From contig JALZUE010000108.1 of assembly GCA_023301705.1 (NCBI GenBank), positions 1 to 50,885 of the forward strand: a stretch of DNA of 50,885 bases, read 5' to 3'. Below the pieces are notes generated by a model. The model was not told the DNA's origin and did not search any database. It saw nothing but the letters and a program-made list of their open reading frames with translations. Shown here in pieces: positions 9,101-18,239 of the stretch. Each line of letters begins with the position of its first letter. Positions within the stretch are counted from its first letter, which is position 1. Made by a program: the position numbers and the translations under genes. This DNA is from Alteromonadaceae bacterium. GTDB lineage: Bacteria; Pseudomonadota; Gammaproteobacteria; Enterobacterales; Alteromonadaceae.

Positions 9101-10995
9101 TGCACTTCTTCTAAATTAAACTCGTCGTTACCCGTTAATAACATTGAAAAATCAAGTATTGAATATTTCTTATTATCTACACTTTCTATCGCGTAAGGGC
9201 TTTCACCTATCACTCGTAAACCAAAGTTTTCTAATATTGGTAACACATCTGATAAGTGAATAGGTTCACCAATGTGAAATAACTTTAATTTCACCAATCG
9301 ACTATCACGACTTTCTTCTTGGGCTTGATAAAACAACATTTCTAAATCGTGATTTTCTGATAAACATTCAAGCTTATCAATATCAACTACTGCAGTACCT
9401 GGTAGCACCTGATCTTTATATGATTGTGGAAAATTTGTATATTTTTGACTGAGCGCTTTACCATTTGATTCACCTTGATGTGACTTTAATGCTAACGACA
9501 ATTTATCATCCCAGCTCAAGGCTGCATCATTCAGGTTCTTCTCTATTTCTTTCACGTTAATTTCTGCTTTAGTTGATTTAACTCTAACAATATAGTGTGT
9601 TCGCGCTTGCACAGATTCTGAAAAGAATGTTGTAAACTCTACTTCTTCAGTACTACCAAAGGCTTCAGCGAGTAACTTTTGGGTTTGAATACGTAACTGT
9701 GTGGTATATCTTTCGCGAGGAACATATACCATACAAGAATAAAAACGCTCAAAAGCATCTCTACGAACGAAAAGTCCACAATAATCTCGTTCTTGCATTT
9801 TCATAATGCCTAAAACAATATGAAGTAGATCATCAACACTAGATTGTAATATTTCATCTCGTGGGTACGTTTCTAAAATATTAATTAACGATTTATAGGC
9901 ATGAGAGCCCTTTGCAAAACCTGAAAGTTCACCAACTTGATTTACCTTAGCCGAAATTAATGGTAAGTCTAAGACACTGTTGGTATAAAAAGTAGAACCA
10001 AACATACCAATAAATCGGTCTTCACCAACAACATTACCTTTACTATCAAAACGCTTAACACCAATATAATCAAGATGTGCTGGGCGATGAACATTGGAAC
10101 GTGTATTCGCTTTTGTTAACACCAGTAAATTTTTTCCTAAAGTCAGCTCTCGTGCTGACTCACCAATACCCGAAATAAGTAATTGTTTAGATTTTTTTGA
10201 ACACTTCATCAATCCTAGGCTACTTTTTGTATTAGCAGTAAGGGAGATATCTCCTTCAATTTTTTCTATATCGTACGAACGATACCCCATGAAGGTAAAG
10301 TTATTATCAACAGCCCACTGCAGAAACTCTAATGAAGACTCTTGCTCAGTTTTACTACAAGGTAATGACGACTTTTTAATATCACTAATAATATTGTTTA
10401 ATGTTTTCGTCATTGGCTGCCAGTCATTAACCGTTAACATGACATCTGACACAACTGCGTTTAACTCATCAGTAATGTCATCAAGTACTTTGATGTCATT
10501 TTGACGATCGATTTCAATAAATAAAATAGTTTCAACACATGCTGTTTTAGCTGTTTTATTCGTAGAAGCTTTCACACTACAAATATTATTTTTTTTATCT
10601 CGCTCAATATCGATAGGACAAGAGAGTAATAGATGAGGATTAAAACCAAGACGGTTTAACGTAATACGAATTGAGTTAATCAGAAATGGCATATCAGTAA
10701 CAATGACTTCAATAATAGTATGATTAGACTTCCAACCATGCTTTGTCACTTCAGGATTAAAAACATTTATCACAGGTTTACTATCTTGATGATCGTTTAA
10801 CGAACGCCATAAACTTAATGTAGCACCGTATAAATCACTATCATTACGATGAGATAGGTCTGCCGAAGAAATGTTTTCATATAATAATGATGAAAAATCT
10901 TTAACTAACCCCGCTGATTCTTTAGCAACTTTCTTCTCTATTAAATCAGCCACATTTTGTAAAACTACTGAAGGTAAACCGTCGACTAATGCCAT
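6151..10995 (-). CDS. gdhB: NAD-specific glutamate dehydrogenase, large (180-kDa) type
   Basis: Oxidatively deaminates glutamate to 2-oxoglutarate and ammonium with NAD+; this very large class is mainly catabolic and is known from Pseudomonas, Streptomyces and marine gammaproteobacteria. The 1614-residue length is typical. A long N-terminal regulatory region with ACT-like segments (roughly the first 480 residues) precedes the central catalytic core, seen as RGGLRWSDRKEDFRTEV and VPVGAKGGFVCK at about 815-850, then a helical C-terminal region. The open frame extends to a TTG at 11022, but ATG 10995 has AAAGGAG about 6 nt upstream within that extension and is the better start. It is a single-gene unit with its own terminator. 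The symbol follows Pseudomonas usage. Confidence 0.95.
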   Translation of the reverse strand: MALVDGLPSVVLQNVADLIEKKVAKESAGLVKDFSSLLYENISSADLSHRNDSDLYGATLSLWRSLNDHQDSKPVINVFNPEVTKHGWKSNHTIIEVIVTDMPFLINSIRITLNRLGFNPHLLLSCPIDIERDKKNNICSVKASTNKTAKTACVETILFIEIDRQNDIKVLDDITDELNAVVSDVMLTVNDWQPMTKTLNNIISDIKKSSLPCSKTEQESSLEFLQWAVDNNFTFMGYRSYDIEKIEGDISLTANTKSSLGLMKCSKKSKQLLISGIGESARELTLGKNLLVLTKANTRSNVHRPAHLDYIGVKRFDSKGNVVGEDRFIGMFGSTFYTNSVLDLPLISAKVNQVGELSGFAKGSHAYKSLINILETYPRDEILQSSVDDLLHIVLGIMKMQERDYCGLFVRRDAFERFYSCMVYVPRERYTTQLRIQTQKLLAEAFGSTEEVEFTTFFSESVQARTHYIVRVKSTKAEINVKEIEKNLNDAALSWDDKLSLALKSHQGESNGKALSQKYTNFPQSYKDQVLPGTAVVDIDKLECLSENHDLEMLFYQAQEESRDSRLVKLKLFHIGEPIHLSDVLPILENFGLRVIGESPYAIESVDNKKYSILDFSMLLTGNDEFNLEEVQTLFQDAFDKVWKGQLEDDGFNGLILSAGLSGREVSILRAFTKYERQIGGTFSQHYIENTFASYPDIAKKLIELFIKRFDPKSKSTDKQISSLLASIEASLDAVANLDDDRIIRRFVEMMNAAIRTNFFQKDENGQDKAYISFKFLPKNICDIPQPVPEYEIFVYSPQIEGVHLRGGKVARGGLRWSDRKEDFRTEVLGLVKAQQVKNTVIVPVGAKGGFVCKQLPKTGSRDEIFKAGQECYKTFIRGLLDITDNIINGELIPPKDVVRLDDDDPYLVVAADKGTATFSDIANGISEEYNFWMGDAFASGGSVGYDHKGMGITAKGAWESVKRHFREMDIDCQTTDFTCVGIGDMAGDVFGNGMLLSKYIRLQAAFNHMHIFIDPTPDSKSTYKERDRLFNLAGCTWDDYNQSLISKGGGLFSRAAKSIDLTPEIQKMIGSTKKSMAPNELIQALLTMPVDLLWNGGIGTYVKSSSENHSDVGDRANDVLRIDGCDLQAKVVGEGGNLGFTQLGRIEYAITGGRINSDSVDNVGGVDCSDKEVNIKILLNGLVQNGDLTVKQRNQLLYEMTDEVSEIVLTDCYRQTHSISITEMKGVQQLKEQVRFIHSMERTGKLNRALEFIPSDDEIAERLSKEQGLTRPELSVLLAYSKMVLKDDLVDPEITANEFHDRLLVEAFPSQLQEKYKAQMQNHPLRAEIIATKLANDIGNDMGFNFVNRMNEETGASVVDIANSYTIASEVFELPIFWRKIESLDNKLSTALQTEILFQLRRTVRSATRWFLRHRNKSCSLAENIAFFKDSFDSVSKNLNNLMVDKDASKVQKKQAVLEEQGVPKDIAIRISQLGTLFSIMDIASIADKQNIAIETVADMYFKLGHRLELHWFLEQIVKQPVSNHWQALARASFREELNWQQRAISSVVLDIYKSAGDTQTMIDKWFEDSHQPLDRWLSILAEFKTSKNHEFAQFSVALRELMLLSLHCEPVK

Positions 10996-11169
10996 AATGA
11001 CTCCTTTGTTATCAATGACCAATGTGTGTTAATAAAACACTGGTTTTGTACAAATTAAATTCGAAACATTTAGTTAGAATAGACTAGAAATTCAGTTTTA
11101 TTAGTAATTTTAATGAATTACACAAAAAAAGTTTAATGACGATTAGAATACACGGGTACTTTAGGGGAA

Positions 11170-11202
11170 TAAAAAAGCACCCTATAAAGTTTATAGAGTG
11201 CT
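11170..11202 (-). terminator. intrinsic terminator closing the DUF1302-DUF1329-YCF48-RND operon
   Basis: AGCAC-C-CTATAA (11176-11187) pairs with TTATAG-A-GTGCT (11191-11202), one internal mismatch. On the minus strand it is followed by TTTTTT (11171-11176). It lies 30 bp past the RND gene stop. Confidence 0.82.
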
Positions 11203-11231
11203 AATAATTGCATGATGTATGAAACAGTTTT

Positions 11232-13559
11232 TTAATTTTTTTGTTTAACTTTCTTTGGTTTTCGCCATAAAAAACTGGCAATGGCAGGTAGTATTATTAT
11301 TGCAGCTAGCATATTCACTAAGAACATGAAGGTTAATAAAATACCCATATCAACCTGAAATTTCAGATCAGAAAACAACCAAGTTGATACGCCAATAGCC
11401 AAAGTAAAGCCAGTGATTAACACTGCGCTTCCTCGTTCTTTTAATGCAGCTAAATATGCTTCGAATACGGTGTCTCCCTGATTTAGCCGAGCATTCATTG
11501 TTGATAAAATATAAATGCCATAATCAACGCCAATACCAACACCTAACGCAATAACAGGTAATGTTGAAACTGTTAAACCAATATCAAGTACTGTCATTAG
11601 CCACTGAGCAAGTACAGAAACAACAAATAAAGGTAAAACAACAGAAATGGTTGAACGTAAGCTAATAAAACTAATCAAACATAGTATGATAACCGCACCA
11701 TAAACATAAACCATCATAGGTAATTGCGCTGCTTTAACGGCTTCATTAGTTGCTGCCATCACTCCTACAGGGCCTGATGCTAATTTAAACTGAATTTTAT
11801 CAGAGCTTAACTCTTTACTAACCACTTTTACTTCATTAACAACACGCTCAATCGTTTCAGCTTTATGATCTTTTAAAAATAAAATAACCGGCATAACACT
11901 ACAGTTACTGTTTAGTAAACCACTTGATGTTGGCACACGAGCAATTGATTGCACTAATGCATGCTCATTGCGTGGCAGTGCTTTCCACTTAGCATTCCCC
12001 TCATTAAAACCCGCATTAACCACTTTAGCGACAGTACTTAAACTGATTGTTGACTCTACACCTGGCACATTATTTAAACGCCATTCAAATTCTTCAATAA
12101 CACTTAAAGTTTCATGGTAAGTACAAGCATCTTTATAGGTTTCAGCAATAATAGAAATATAATCAACGGTAATCTCAAATTTATCAGTAATTAACGCTGT
12201 ATCTAAATTATATCTTGAGTCTGCATGTAAAGCAGGAGCACCTTCATGGAGCTCTCCTATTTTTAGATTTTGTGAAAAATACAAGCCTGCAACAAATAAA
12301 ATAGAAGTGATGAACAGAATAAGAGAAGCAACTTTAGGTGTAGCGCATATTGATATTCGATACCAAATTGTATCTTGCTCATTACTTGGTTGTTTAATTT
12401 TTTGAGGCTTTAACGTTAAGTAAGAAGCGAGTACAGGAAGCAGAAATAAGTTAGTCAAAATTATCATTGCCACGCCTAATGACGCTGTAATGGCTAATTC
12501 ACGAATAATACCAATATCAATAGATAGTAAAGTTAAAAAACCAACGGTGTCAGATAGTAAAGCAATAATACCTGGTAATAGTAATGAACGACAACTTAAA
12601 CGCGCTGCAACTATAGCCGTAAGGTTATTATTAACATTTTTCTTAATCGCATTAATCATTTGCACGCCATGACTAACACCAATAGCAAACACTAGAAATG
12701 GCACTAAAATAGACATTGGATCTAAGCCAAAGCCCATATATGCAAGCATTCCCATTTGCCAAACAACAGAGATTAACGAACAAACAATAGGTAATAACGT
12801 TAATTTAATTGATCGAGAAAACAAAAACACCATAAAGGTTGTAATAACAATTGCGACAATAAAAAAGAGTACAACCCCTTTAGCGCCTTTTGCCACATCA
12901 CCAACCATTTTGCTAAAGCCAATAATATGAATACTAATATTATTGCTTTCATATTGTTGACGAAGTTGGCTTTCTAATTGTTCAGCAACTTTAATTGTAT
13001 CGAGTTTTTCACCTGTTTGAGGATCATTCTCCATTAATGAAGAGGTAACCATTGCACAGCTGTAATCATTTGAAATTGTTCTACCAACAATACCTGCTTT
13101 TTCAATATTCCCTTTTACAATAGCTAAACCGTGTTGACTTGCTTGAAAATCAGCAGGTATTACGGGACCTCCAGAAAAACCATCCTCAACCACTTCAATA
13201 AAACGTGTACTTGGTGAAAATAAGGATTTTACTTGCGTACGATTAATACCTGGAATAAAGAACACCTGATCGTGAACCGACCTTAATGTGGTAAAAAATT
13301 GTTCGTTAAAAATATCGCCATCAGTATTACATACAGAAATAAGTACATTATTAGCACCGCCAAAGTTTTCTCGGTGCTTTAAATAGGTTTTCATATACTC
13401 GTGGTTAAGCGGTATATTTTTAGTAAATGAAGCATCTAACTTAATTTGACTTGCCTGAAAAGAGAGAAAAATAGACGCAAACAAGAAAACCAGTACAACT
13501 GCTAGTCTATTTTTAAACAAAGCCGCTTCAAGGTAATTTATTAACTTTTCAATAATCAT
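11232..13559 (-). CDS. MMPL/RND-superfamily inner-membrane transporter (hydrophobe exporter type)
   Basis: A 775-residue RND permease of the MMPL/HpnN-like class, shorter than the drug-efflux AcrB class. It shows the duplicated plan: a membrane segment at about 19-37, a periplasmic loop to about 225, five helices to about 382, then the same pattern from about 409 with helices at 615-765. The second half has the proton-relay motif GIGVDYG (675-681, acidic D679). In the first half the matching place reads GVSHG (294-298), histidine instead of aspartate. The start ATG overlaps the stop of the propeller gene by four bases (ATGA), indicating coupling. The substrate is unknown; partners suggest a lipid or other hydrophobic compound. 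Confidence 0.85.
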   Translation of the reverse strand: MIIEKLINYLEAALFKNRLAVVLVFLFASIFLSFQASQIKLDASFTKNIPLNHEYMKTYLKHRENFGGANNVLISVCNTDGDIFNEQFFTTLRSVHDQVFFIPGINRTQVKSLFSPSTRFIEVVEDGFSGGPVIPADFQASQHGLAIVKGNIEKAGIVGRTISNDYSCAMVTSSLMENDPQTGEKLDTIKVAEQLESQLRQQYESNNISIHIIGFSKMVGDVAKGAKGVVLFFIVAIVITTFMVFLFSRSIKLTLLPIVCSLISVVWQMGMLAYMGFGLDPMSILVPFLVFAIGVSHGVQMINAIKKNVNNNLTAIVAARLSCRSLLLPGIIALLSDTVGFLTLLSIDIGIIRELAITASLGVAMIILTNLFLLPVLASYLTLKPQKIKQPSNEQDTIWYRISICATPKVASLILFITSILFVAGLYFSQNLKIGELHEGAPALHADSRYNLDTALITDKFEITVDYISIIAETYKDACTYHETLSVIEEFEWRLNNVPGVESTISLSTVAKVVNAGFNEGNAKWKALPRNEHALVQSIARVPTSSGLLNSNCSVMPVILFLKDHKAETIERVVNEVKVVSKELSSDKIQFKLASGPVGVMAATNEAVKAAQLPMMVYVYGAVIILCLISFISLRSTISVVLPLFVVSVLAQWLMTVLDIGLTVSTLPVIALGVGIGVDYGIYILSTMNARLNQGDTVFEAYLAALKERGSAVLITGFTLAIGVSTWLFSDLKFQVDMGILLTFMFLVNMLAAIIILPAIASFLWRKPKKVKQKN

Positions 13560-14587
13560 AATTCATTCAACAATGTAATTTTTTTAATACCCACATCAGA
13601 AACAACAATTAACTTTTGTTGAAACCACACGCCATCAATTAACGACTTTCCATCTACTTGATTCAATTGACTAAACGTTTCGCCACCATCTGTACTTTTA
13701 ATTAACGCCCCACTATTGCCCAATACAAATAGATTATGATTATCGGCAGCAATAATAGTATTTAATAATGCAGTTGTACCTGTTTCAATACTGCTCCATG
13801 TTTCAGTATTGTCTTTACTATAAAATAAATGGCCTCTTAAACCGCAAGCAAAAATTCGATTGTTTGGTAGTTTAATAATATCGAAAAATGACCCATGGTA
13901 TATTTCGTCTAATTTATCCCAACTACGACCAAAATCTTGACTGGTTGCAATTAATCCAATTTCACCAACTAAATACAAGTTATTACCATCACGCTTAATA
14001 CGATTAAAATGTGGTAAAATTCCTTCCCTTTCGTCTAAGTAAGCGGCTTCATCTTCTTCTTTTAAATCATTTAAGTATTCAACATCTTCCGGTAATAAAA
14101 AGTCTTCATGAAATTCATTAACCCATGTTTTACCGCCATCGTTAGTACGAAAAAACATACCATAAGAGCCAACAGCAACCCCATCTAATTCATTTTTAAA
14201 GGTAATATCAAACAATGGCTTTTCTAAATCAGGTAAATACTGTTGAACAGACCAAGAGTTGCCGCCATCTTTTGTATGCAAAATTACAGCGTCATGACCA
14301 ACCGCCCAGCCTAAATTTTCATTAAGAAAGAAAACACCCGTTAATGTAGATTTAACTGGAACATTCGCCTGCTTCCAATCAACGGCATCACTTGAGAACA
14401 AAATATGGCCAAAGGCGCCAACAGCTACCAATTTATTGTTATTGATGACATCAATATCAAGCAATAAAGCATTTTTTGCTAAAGGAGCAATAATAGAGGG
14501 AGAGTGATGGATATCTTGACTATTCGCTACAGCGAAAAAGCTACTGAATAAAGATACAGCAAATATTAAAAGCGGCTTTTTATACAT
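13556..14587 (-). CDS. YCF48/BNR-type beta-propeller, exported
   Basis: A 343-residue protein with a signal peptide (MYKKPLLIFAVSLFSSFFAVA, cleavage before NSQD) followed by repeated Asp-box-like units such as ILHTKDGGNSWS, FFRTNDGGKTW, IATSQDFGRSWD and LIKSTDGGETF. The repeat resembles the photosystem II assembly factor YCF48/HCF136, but in non-photosynthetic bacteria such proteins occur beside RND pumps and DUF1302/DUF1329 genes. It is probably a periplasmic assembly or adaptor factor for the neighbouring pump; that role is inferred from context. AGGT precedes ATG 14587, and the stop overlaps the RND start by four bases. Confidence 0.82.
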   Translation of the reverse strand: MYKKPLLIFAVSLFSSFFAVANSQDIHHSPSIIAPLAKNALLLDIDVINNNKLVAVGAFGHILFSSDAVDWKQANVPVKSTLTGVFFLNENLGWAVGHDAVILHTKDGGNSWSVQQYLPDLEKPLFDITFKNELDGVAVGSYGMFFRTNDGGKTWVNEFHEDFLLPEDVEYLNDLKEEDEAAYLDEREGILPHFNRIKRDGNNLYLVGEIGLIATSQDFGRSWDKLDEIYHGSFFDIIKLPNNRIFACGLRGHLFYSKDNTETWSSIETGTTALLNTIIAADNHNLFVLGNSGALIKSTDGGETFSQLNQVDGKSLIDGVWFQQKLIVVSDVGIKKITLLNEL

Positions 14588-14605
14588 ATGGTGACCTATA
14601 AAATA

Positions 14606-14638
14606 ATGCAGTTAGTTAATCATGTTAACTAACTGCAT
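14606..14638 (-). terminator. hairpin inside the operon between DUF1329 and propeller genes
   Basis: A perfect 14-bp stem, ATGCAGTTAGTTAA (14606-14619) with TTAACTAACTGCAT (14625-14638), encloses a 5-nt loop. On the minus strand it is followed by the U-rich TTATTTTAT. It lies 37 bp past the DUF1329 stop and before the propeller Shine-Dalgarno. It looks like a leaky terminator or an RNA-processing stem that would lower expression of the two distal genes. Confidence 0.6.
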
Positions 14639-14675
14639 AGTGTTTACGTAAACTAAAGAGTATTAGAATATACCT

Positions 14676-16037
14676 TTAACGACGACCTTCTCGGCGTAAA
14701 GCTGATGGGGTAAACGATTTATCATCTAATTCGACAGAAAAATCATACATCTTAGCTTCATTATCTAAGCCCATTGCTATATAGCGACGAGATTGAAAGT
14801 CATGAAATACTTCTAATGTAGACCATTGCGTTGGTACTTCATAATAATTTAAACCATGAGCTATACCAACACGGTACAATTCGTCTCGGTTATCATAAAT
14901 ATCTGTCACCGCAACTTGCCAGCTATCTTCATCAATGTAGAACACACGTTTTTTATAAGTATGGCGTGTATTTTCCTTTAATGAAGCTTCAACTACCCAT
15001 ACGCGATGTTTTTCATAACGCACATGTTCAGGATTAATATGACCGGCTCTTATAATGTCTTTATGTGAAAGCTTGTCACTGTGTAAGCGGTAATCATTGT
15101 AAGGGATAAGTAATTCTTTTTTACCTTTCAATTCCCATGTATAACGATTAGGCGCGCCGTTAAACATATCAAAGTCATCAGTTGTACGGAGTCCATCAGC
15201 TGCTGTACCCGGTGCATCATAAGCAACGTTTGGTGCTCTTCTTACACGGCGTTGACCTGTGTTGTATGTCCACGCTTGACGAGGCTTTTTAATTTGGTCC
15301 ATTGTATCGTAAACAAGCAATGCAGTACCCGCTAAACGTGCAGGTTCGGTTACTTTTTGTTTAAATTTGAACAAAATATTTTGCTCTTCAAGTACATTTG
15401 CTTGTGCACCTTTTGTACTGTAGGGCAATGTTAACTGATCATCAAAACCTATATAGGTAAAATTGCCTGAAGCCGTTGGAATAACCTGGCCACCTTGGCG
15501 TTGAATACCTTCGCCTCGGTAACGCAAAATATGATTCCAAATCACTTCTAAACCGTTAGTTGGAATAGGAAACGGAACTCCAATAGCTGCACCAGTAATA
15601 CCATTACCACCAGCTATTAAAGACGAATTTTTCGCATTTTCTATCGTTGCATCATATACGTACTGAGGAAAAGAAGCACTTCGATGAGTTTTATACACAT
15701 GTGCTTTAAAGGTCTCTGGGTATGTTTCAAATAATTTAATTTGGCCAGGTGTTAATAAGTCTTTATATTCACTTACATTAGCATGAGTAATTGTGTACAG
15801 CACCTGATCTGATGAATATGGATCAGGGTGATGATCACCAACTTTATAACCTGCTGGAGGCTCAGTGATACCACCTGTCCATGCTGGTATAGAACCATCA
15901 GCATTCGCTGCACGTTCACCGCCAACCGGTGTTAAAGTGCTAGTTAATTTATTTGCTTCTTCTTCAGTTACTTTAGCAATTACAGCACTACTCAATAAAG
16001 TAGTTAATGCTAAGGTTAATAATGTTATTTTTTTCAT
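14676..16037 (-). CDS. DUF1329 periplasmic protein
   Basis: A 453-residue exported protein of the DUF1329 family, often annotated as related to outer-membrane lipoprotein sorting (LolA/LppX-like fold). A signal peptide ends near AVIA-KVTEEEA. The mature N terminus has the family hallmark ANADGSIPAWTGG (about 45-57), followed by conserved stretches such as LRYRGEG, GFDDQ, YNTGQRRVRRAPN and RYEKHRVWVVEA. No lipobox Cys is present, so it should be soluble in the periplasm. AAGGGG sits 8 nt before ATG 16037. It follows the DUF1302 gene by only 11 bp; the pair is commonly co-inherited. A carrier of hydrophobic cargo between the RND pump and the outer membrane is a plausible but unproven role. Confidence 0.88.
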   Translation of the reverse strand: MKKITLLTLALTTLLSSAVIAKVTEEEANKLTSTLTPVGGERAANADGSIPAWTGGITEPPAGYKVGDHHPDPYSSDQVLYTITHANVSEYKDLLTPGQIKLFETYPETFKAHVYKTHRSASFPQYVYDATIENAKNSSLIAGGNGITGAAIGVPFPIPTNGLEVIWNHILRYRGEGIQRQGGQVIPTASGNFTYIGFDDQLTLPYSTKGAQANVLEEQNILFKFKQKVTEPARLAGTALLVYDTMDQIKKPRQAWTYNTGQRRVRRAPNVAYDAPGTAADGLRTTDDFDMFNGAPNRYTWELKGKKELLIPYNDYRLHSDKLSHKDIIRAGHINPEHVRYEKHRVWVVEASLKENTRHTYKKRVFYIDEDSWQVAVTDIYDNRDELYRVGIAHGLNYYEVPTQWSTLEVFHDFQSRRYIAMGLDNEAKMYDFSVELDDKSFTPSALRREGRR

Positions 16038-16048
16038 TTTACAGCCCC

Positions 16049-18106
16049 TTAAATAGAGTAACTAATGCTTAATGAGACATAATCACGATCTTCCATACGG
16101 TTAGTTGTGCCTACACCGTCAAAAAATCCATTATAGGTAAAATCTGCTTTCCAACGGCTTTGATATTCAAATGAAACACCAAGAGCAACAGATTTGCGAT
16201 CTTCAATAAACAAAAATAATGGATCAGGGGTTGTACCCGAAACATCGTGTGAAAATACAATACGCGGCGATACATTAATGCCTGCAAATAGGTTGTTATA
16301 ATCTAATTTACCAACGATTCTATACCCCCATGAAAAAGAGTCAGGAAATGGGTTAGTTTCAACACCACCTTGTATTGCTAACTCTAATCCTTCTGCACCC
16401 GCAATACCGCCATTTCTGTCAGTACCAGGTCCATTTAATCTCAGTACATCTTCATCAGGAAAGTCTTGAATTGAAATACCACCAACTTCTAATAGCCCAG
16501 TGAATTGGCTAGCGCCTAACGTAGGACCGAATAAGTGCGTAAGTGTAAATTGACTTTGAATTGTGTCTGCTAGTATAAACCCTTGAATATCTTGTCCAAA
16601 GCCTAAGTTTTCAACTTGAGAAATACCATCTAAAGAAGGCACGATACCAGCATTCGCCAACTGTTGAGGTACAGCAGCAAACAATAATTCAACATCATCG
16701 ATTTGTAGAGGCTCATCGACTCTATATGATATTTCACCAGCAACTGATGTTTCACCAATGGCAGTATTAAAGCTTAATCCGTAAAGTTGAATATCTTCAA
16801 CAAAATCAAGCTCTACACGAGAGAAAACAGCTAAATCGGTATAATTGTCTTCTGTAATAGTTTCGTTAGTAGTGAAGTCACCAATAATTTGCGCTAAATC
16901 GCTTTGAATAGCTTCTGAACTAAAGTTAGCAGTAACACCCGAGAATATTGGTCTACGGCTATGGTAATTAATATAATACGCACTTATTTCCGTATCATTT
17001 AAGCTCGGTAAATACCAAGAAAAACGTACACCATATTGACCACCATCATCAGGCTCATTCTCAGCAAGGCCACCAGGTGCTCTTAAAGAGACAATTGTTG
17101 GATAAGTTAAATAAAGAGCAGCGGCATCAGTTGATGAAACTTGCCCTGTTCTAACCGATTCACCCAGTGCATTAAGCTGTGATATTAATGCATCAAGATC
17201 AAAGTCTGGCCCACCAGAAAAGCCTAGCTGAACATTGGAAAACTGACCACCGTCACCAGCAAAGTCATTATTTGAAAAATAAGTGCCTGGTGCAGGTATA
17301 ACCGTTTGCTCCCAATCATATTGATAAAAAGCTTCAATGGTTAAGTTTTCACTAATTCCTAATGAACCCCAAATAGCACCGTAAGGAATAAAAGCTTCTT
17401 TTAAGTCTGCGCCAGGCGCTCTTAAACGAGAAATATCAACAGGGTTAATTTCGCTAATACCGTGGGCGATTAACGTACTTTCACCCCAACTAATAATTTG
17501 TTGACCAATTCTTACTGTTAATGGTTTATCACCTATGTCAAAATCAGCATATAAGTAAGCATCTAATAAGCGAATATCTTTACAGACTTGCTTGCTGGCT
17601 TCACCATCACGACATGGATCATTTGTCACACCTGAAACAGGGTTAGTGTATGCACGATCGTTATCAACAAGCTCAGTATCGTAAAAATAAAAAGCTCGTG
17701 TGAAAAAACCAAAGTTTTGATAACGAATGTCTATATCATGAGAACCTTTAAAAATGGTAGAAAAGGCATCACCTGCATCATAGTTTAAGTTGCCGTTATC
17801 ACCGTTGGTTGAAAACGTGCCCTCACCTTGAAATATGTCGGCAGATGTTGTTGTGCGAGTATTTGGATTAAATCCTGAAAAGTCAAAGCCATTATTTGGA
17901 TTATTGGCAATACCAATATTGTCGAAATCTCTATCTTCAATACGAATACTAGTACCTAAGCTAAATGTTGAATCAAATGTTATATCAACATTGCCTAATG
18001 TGTAATTTGCAGATATTGCATGATTAGACGCCATTGCAAACATTGTAATAGCAACTACTTTAGAAAGCGGTTTTATTATAAATTTATTATTTTTTTCATG
18101 TTTCAT
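16049..18106 (-). CDS. DUF1302 outer-membrane protein
   Basis: A 685-residue member of the DUF1302 family. The signal peptide ends near AIS-ANYTLGN. The mature sequence is rich in Gly, Asn, Asp and aromatic residues with alternating strand patterns, and ends in a short strand (YVSLSISYSI), as in outer-membrane beta-barrels. Two internal stretches, IGQQIISWGESTLI and FSWYLPSLNDTEISAYY, are recognisable family features. The Shine-Dalgarno is an unusually G-rich GGGGGA 7 nt before ATG 18106. It is the first gene of the four-gene operon, behind a 307-bp gap with palindromes. A channel or receptor for hydrophobic compounds is the likely role; the substrate is unknown. Confidence 0.88.
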   Translation of the reverse strand: MKHEKNNKFIIKPLSKVVAITMFAMASNHAISANYTLGNVDITFDSTFSLGTSIRIEDRDFDNIGIANNPNNGFDFSGFNPNTRTTTSADIFQGEGTFSTNGDNGNLNYDAGDAFSTIFKGSHDIDIRYQNFGFFTRAFYFYDTELVDNDRAYTNPVSGVTNDPCRDGEASKQVCKDIRLLDAYLYADFDIGDKPLTVRIGQQIISWGESTLIAHGISEINPVDISRLRAPGADLKEAFIPYGAIWGSLGISENLTIEAFYQYDWEQTVIPAPGTYFSNNDFAGDGGQFSNVQLGFSGGPDFDLDALISQLNALGESVRTGQVSSTDAAALYLTYPTIVSLRAPGGLAENEPDDGGQYGVRFSWYLPSLNDTEISAYYINYHSRRPIFSGVTANFSSEAIQSDLAQIIGDFTTNETITEDNYTDLAVFSRVELDFVEDIQLYGLSFNTAIGETSVAGEISYRVDEPLQIDDVELLFAAVPQQLANAGIVPSLDGISQVENLGFGQDIQGFILADTIQSQFTLTHLFGPTLGASQFTGLLEVGGISIQDFPDEDVLRLNGPGTDRNGGIAGAEGLELAIQGGVETNPFPDSFSWGYRIVGKLDYNNLFAGINVSPRIVFSHDVSGTTPDPLFLFIEDRKSVALGVSFEYQSRWKADFTYNGFFDGVGTTNRMEDRDYVSLSISYSI

Positions 18107-18239
18107 ACTACATTCCCCCGAGCAGAAATATAATGATTATTATAAGTATAATTCTTTTTATTTAAACGATAATTGCATCATTCTAAATAACTATCAAGCG
18201 ATAAAAATTTAAAATAAAGCCTTTACCTGTATAACTTTA

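Noticed and set aside
10094-10504. 136-codon plus-strand frame inside the glutamate dehydrogenase gene
   Set aside because: Antisense shadow of a firmly identified gene; no ribosome site or recognisable domain.
13556-14587. Photosynthesis gene because of the YCF48 similarity
   Set aside because: No other photosystem gene is present; the repeat family is common in heterotrophs beside RND and DUF1329 genes.
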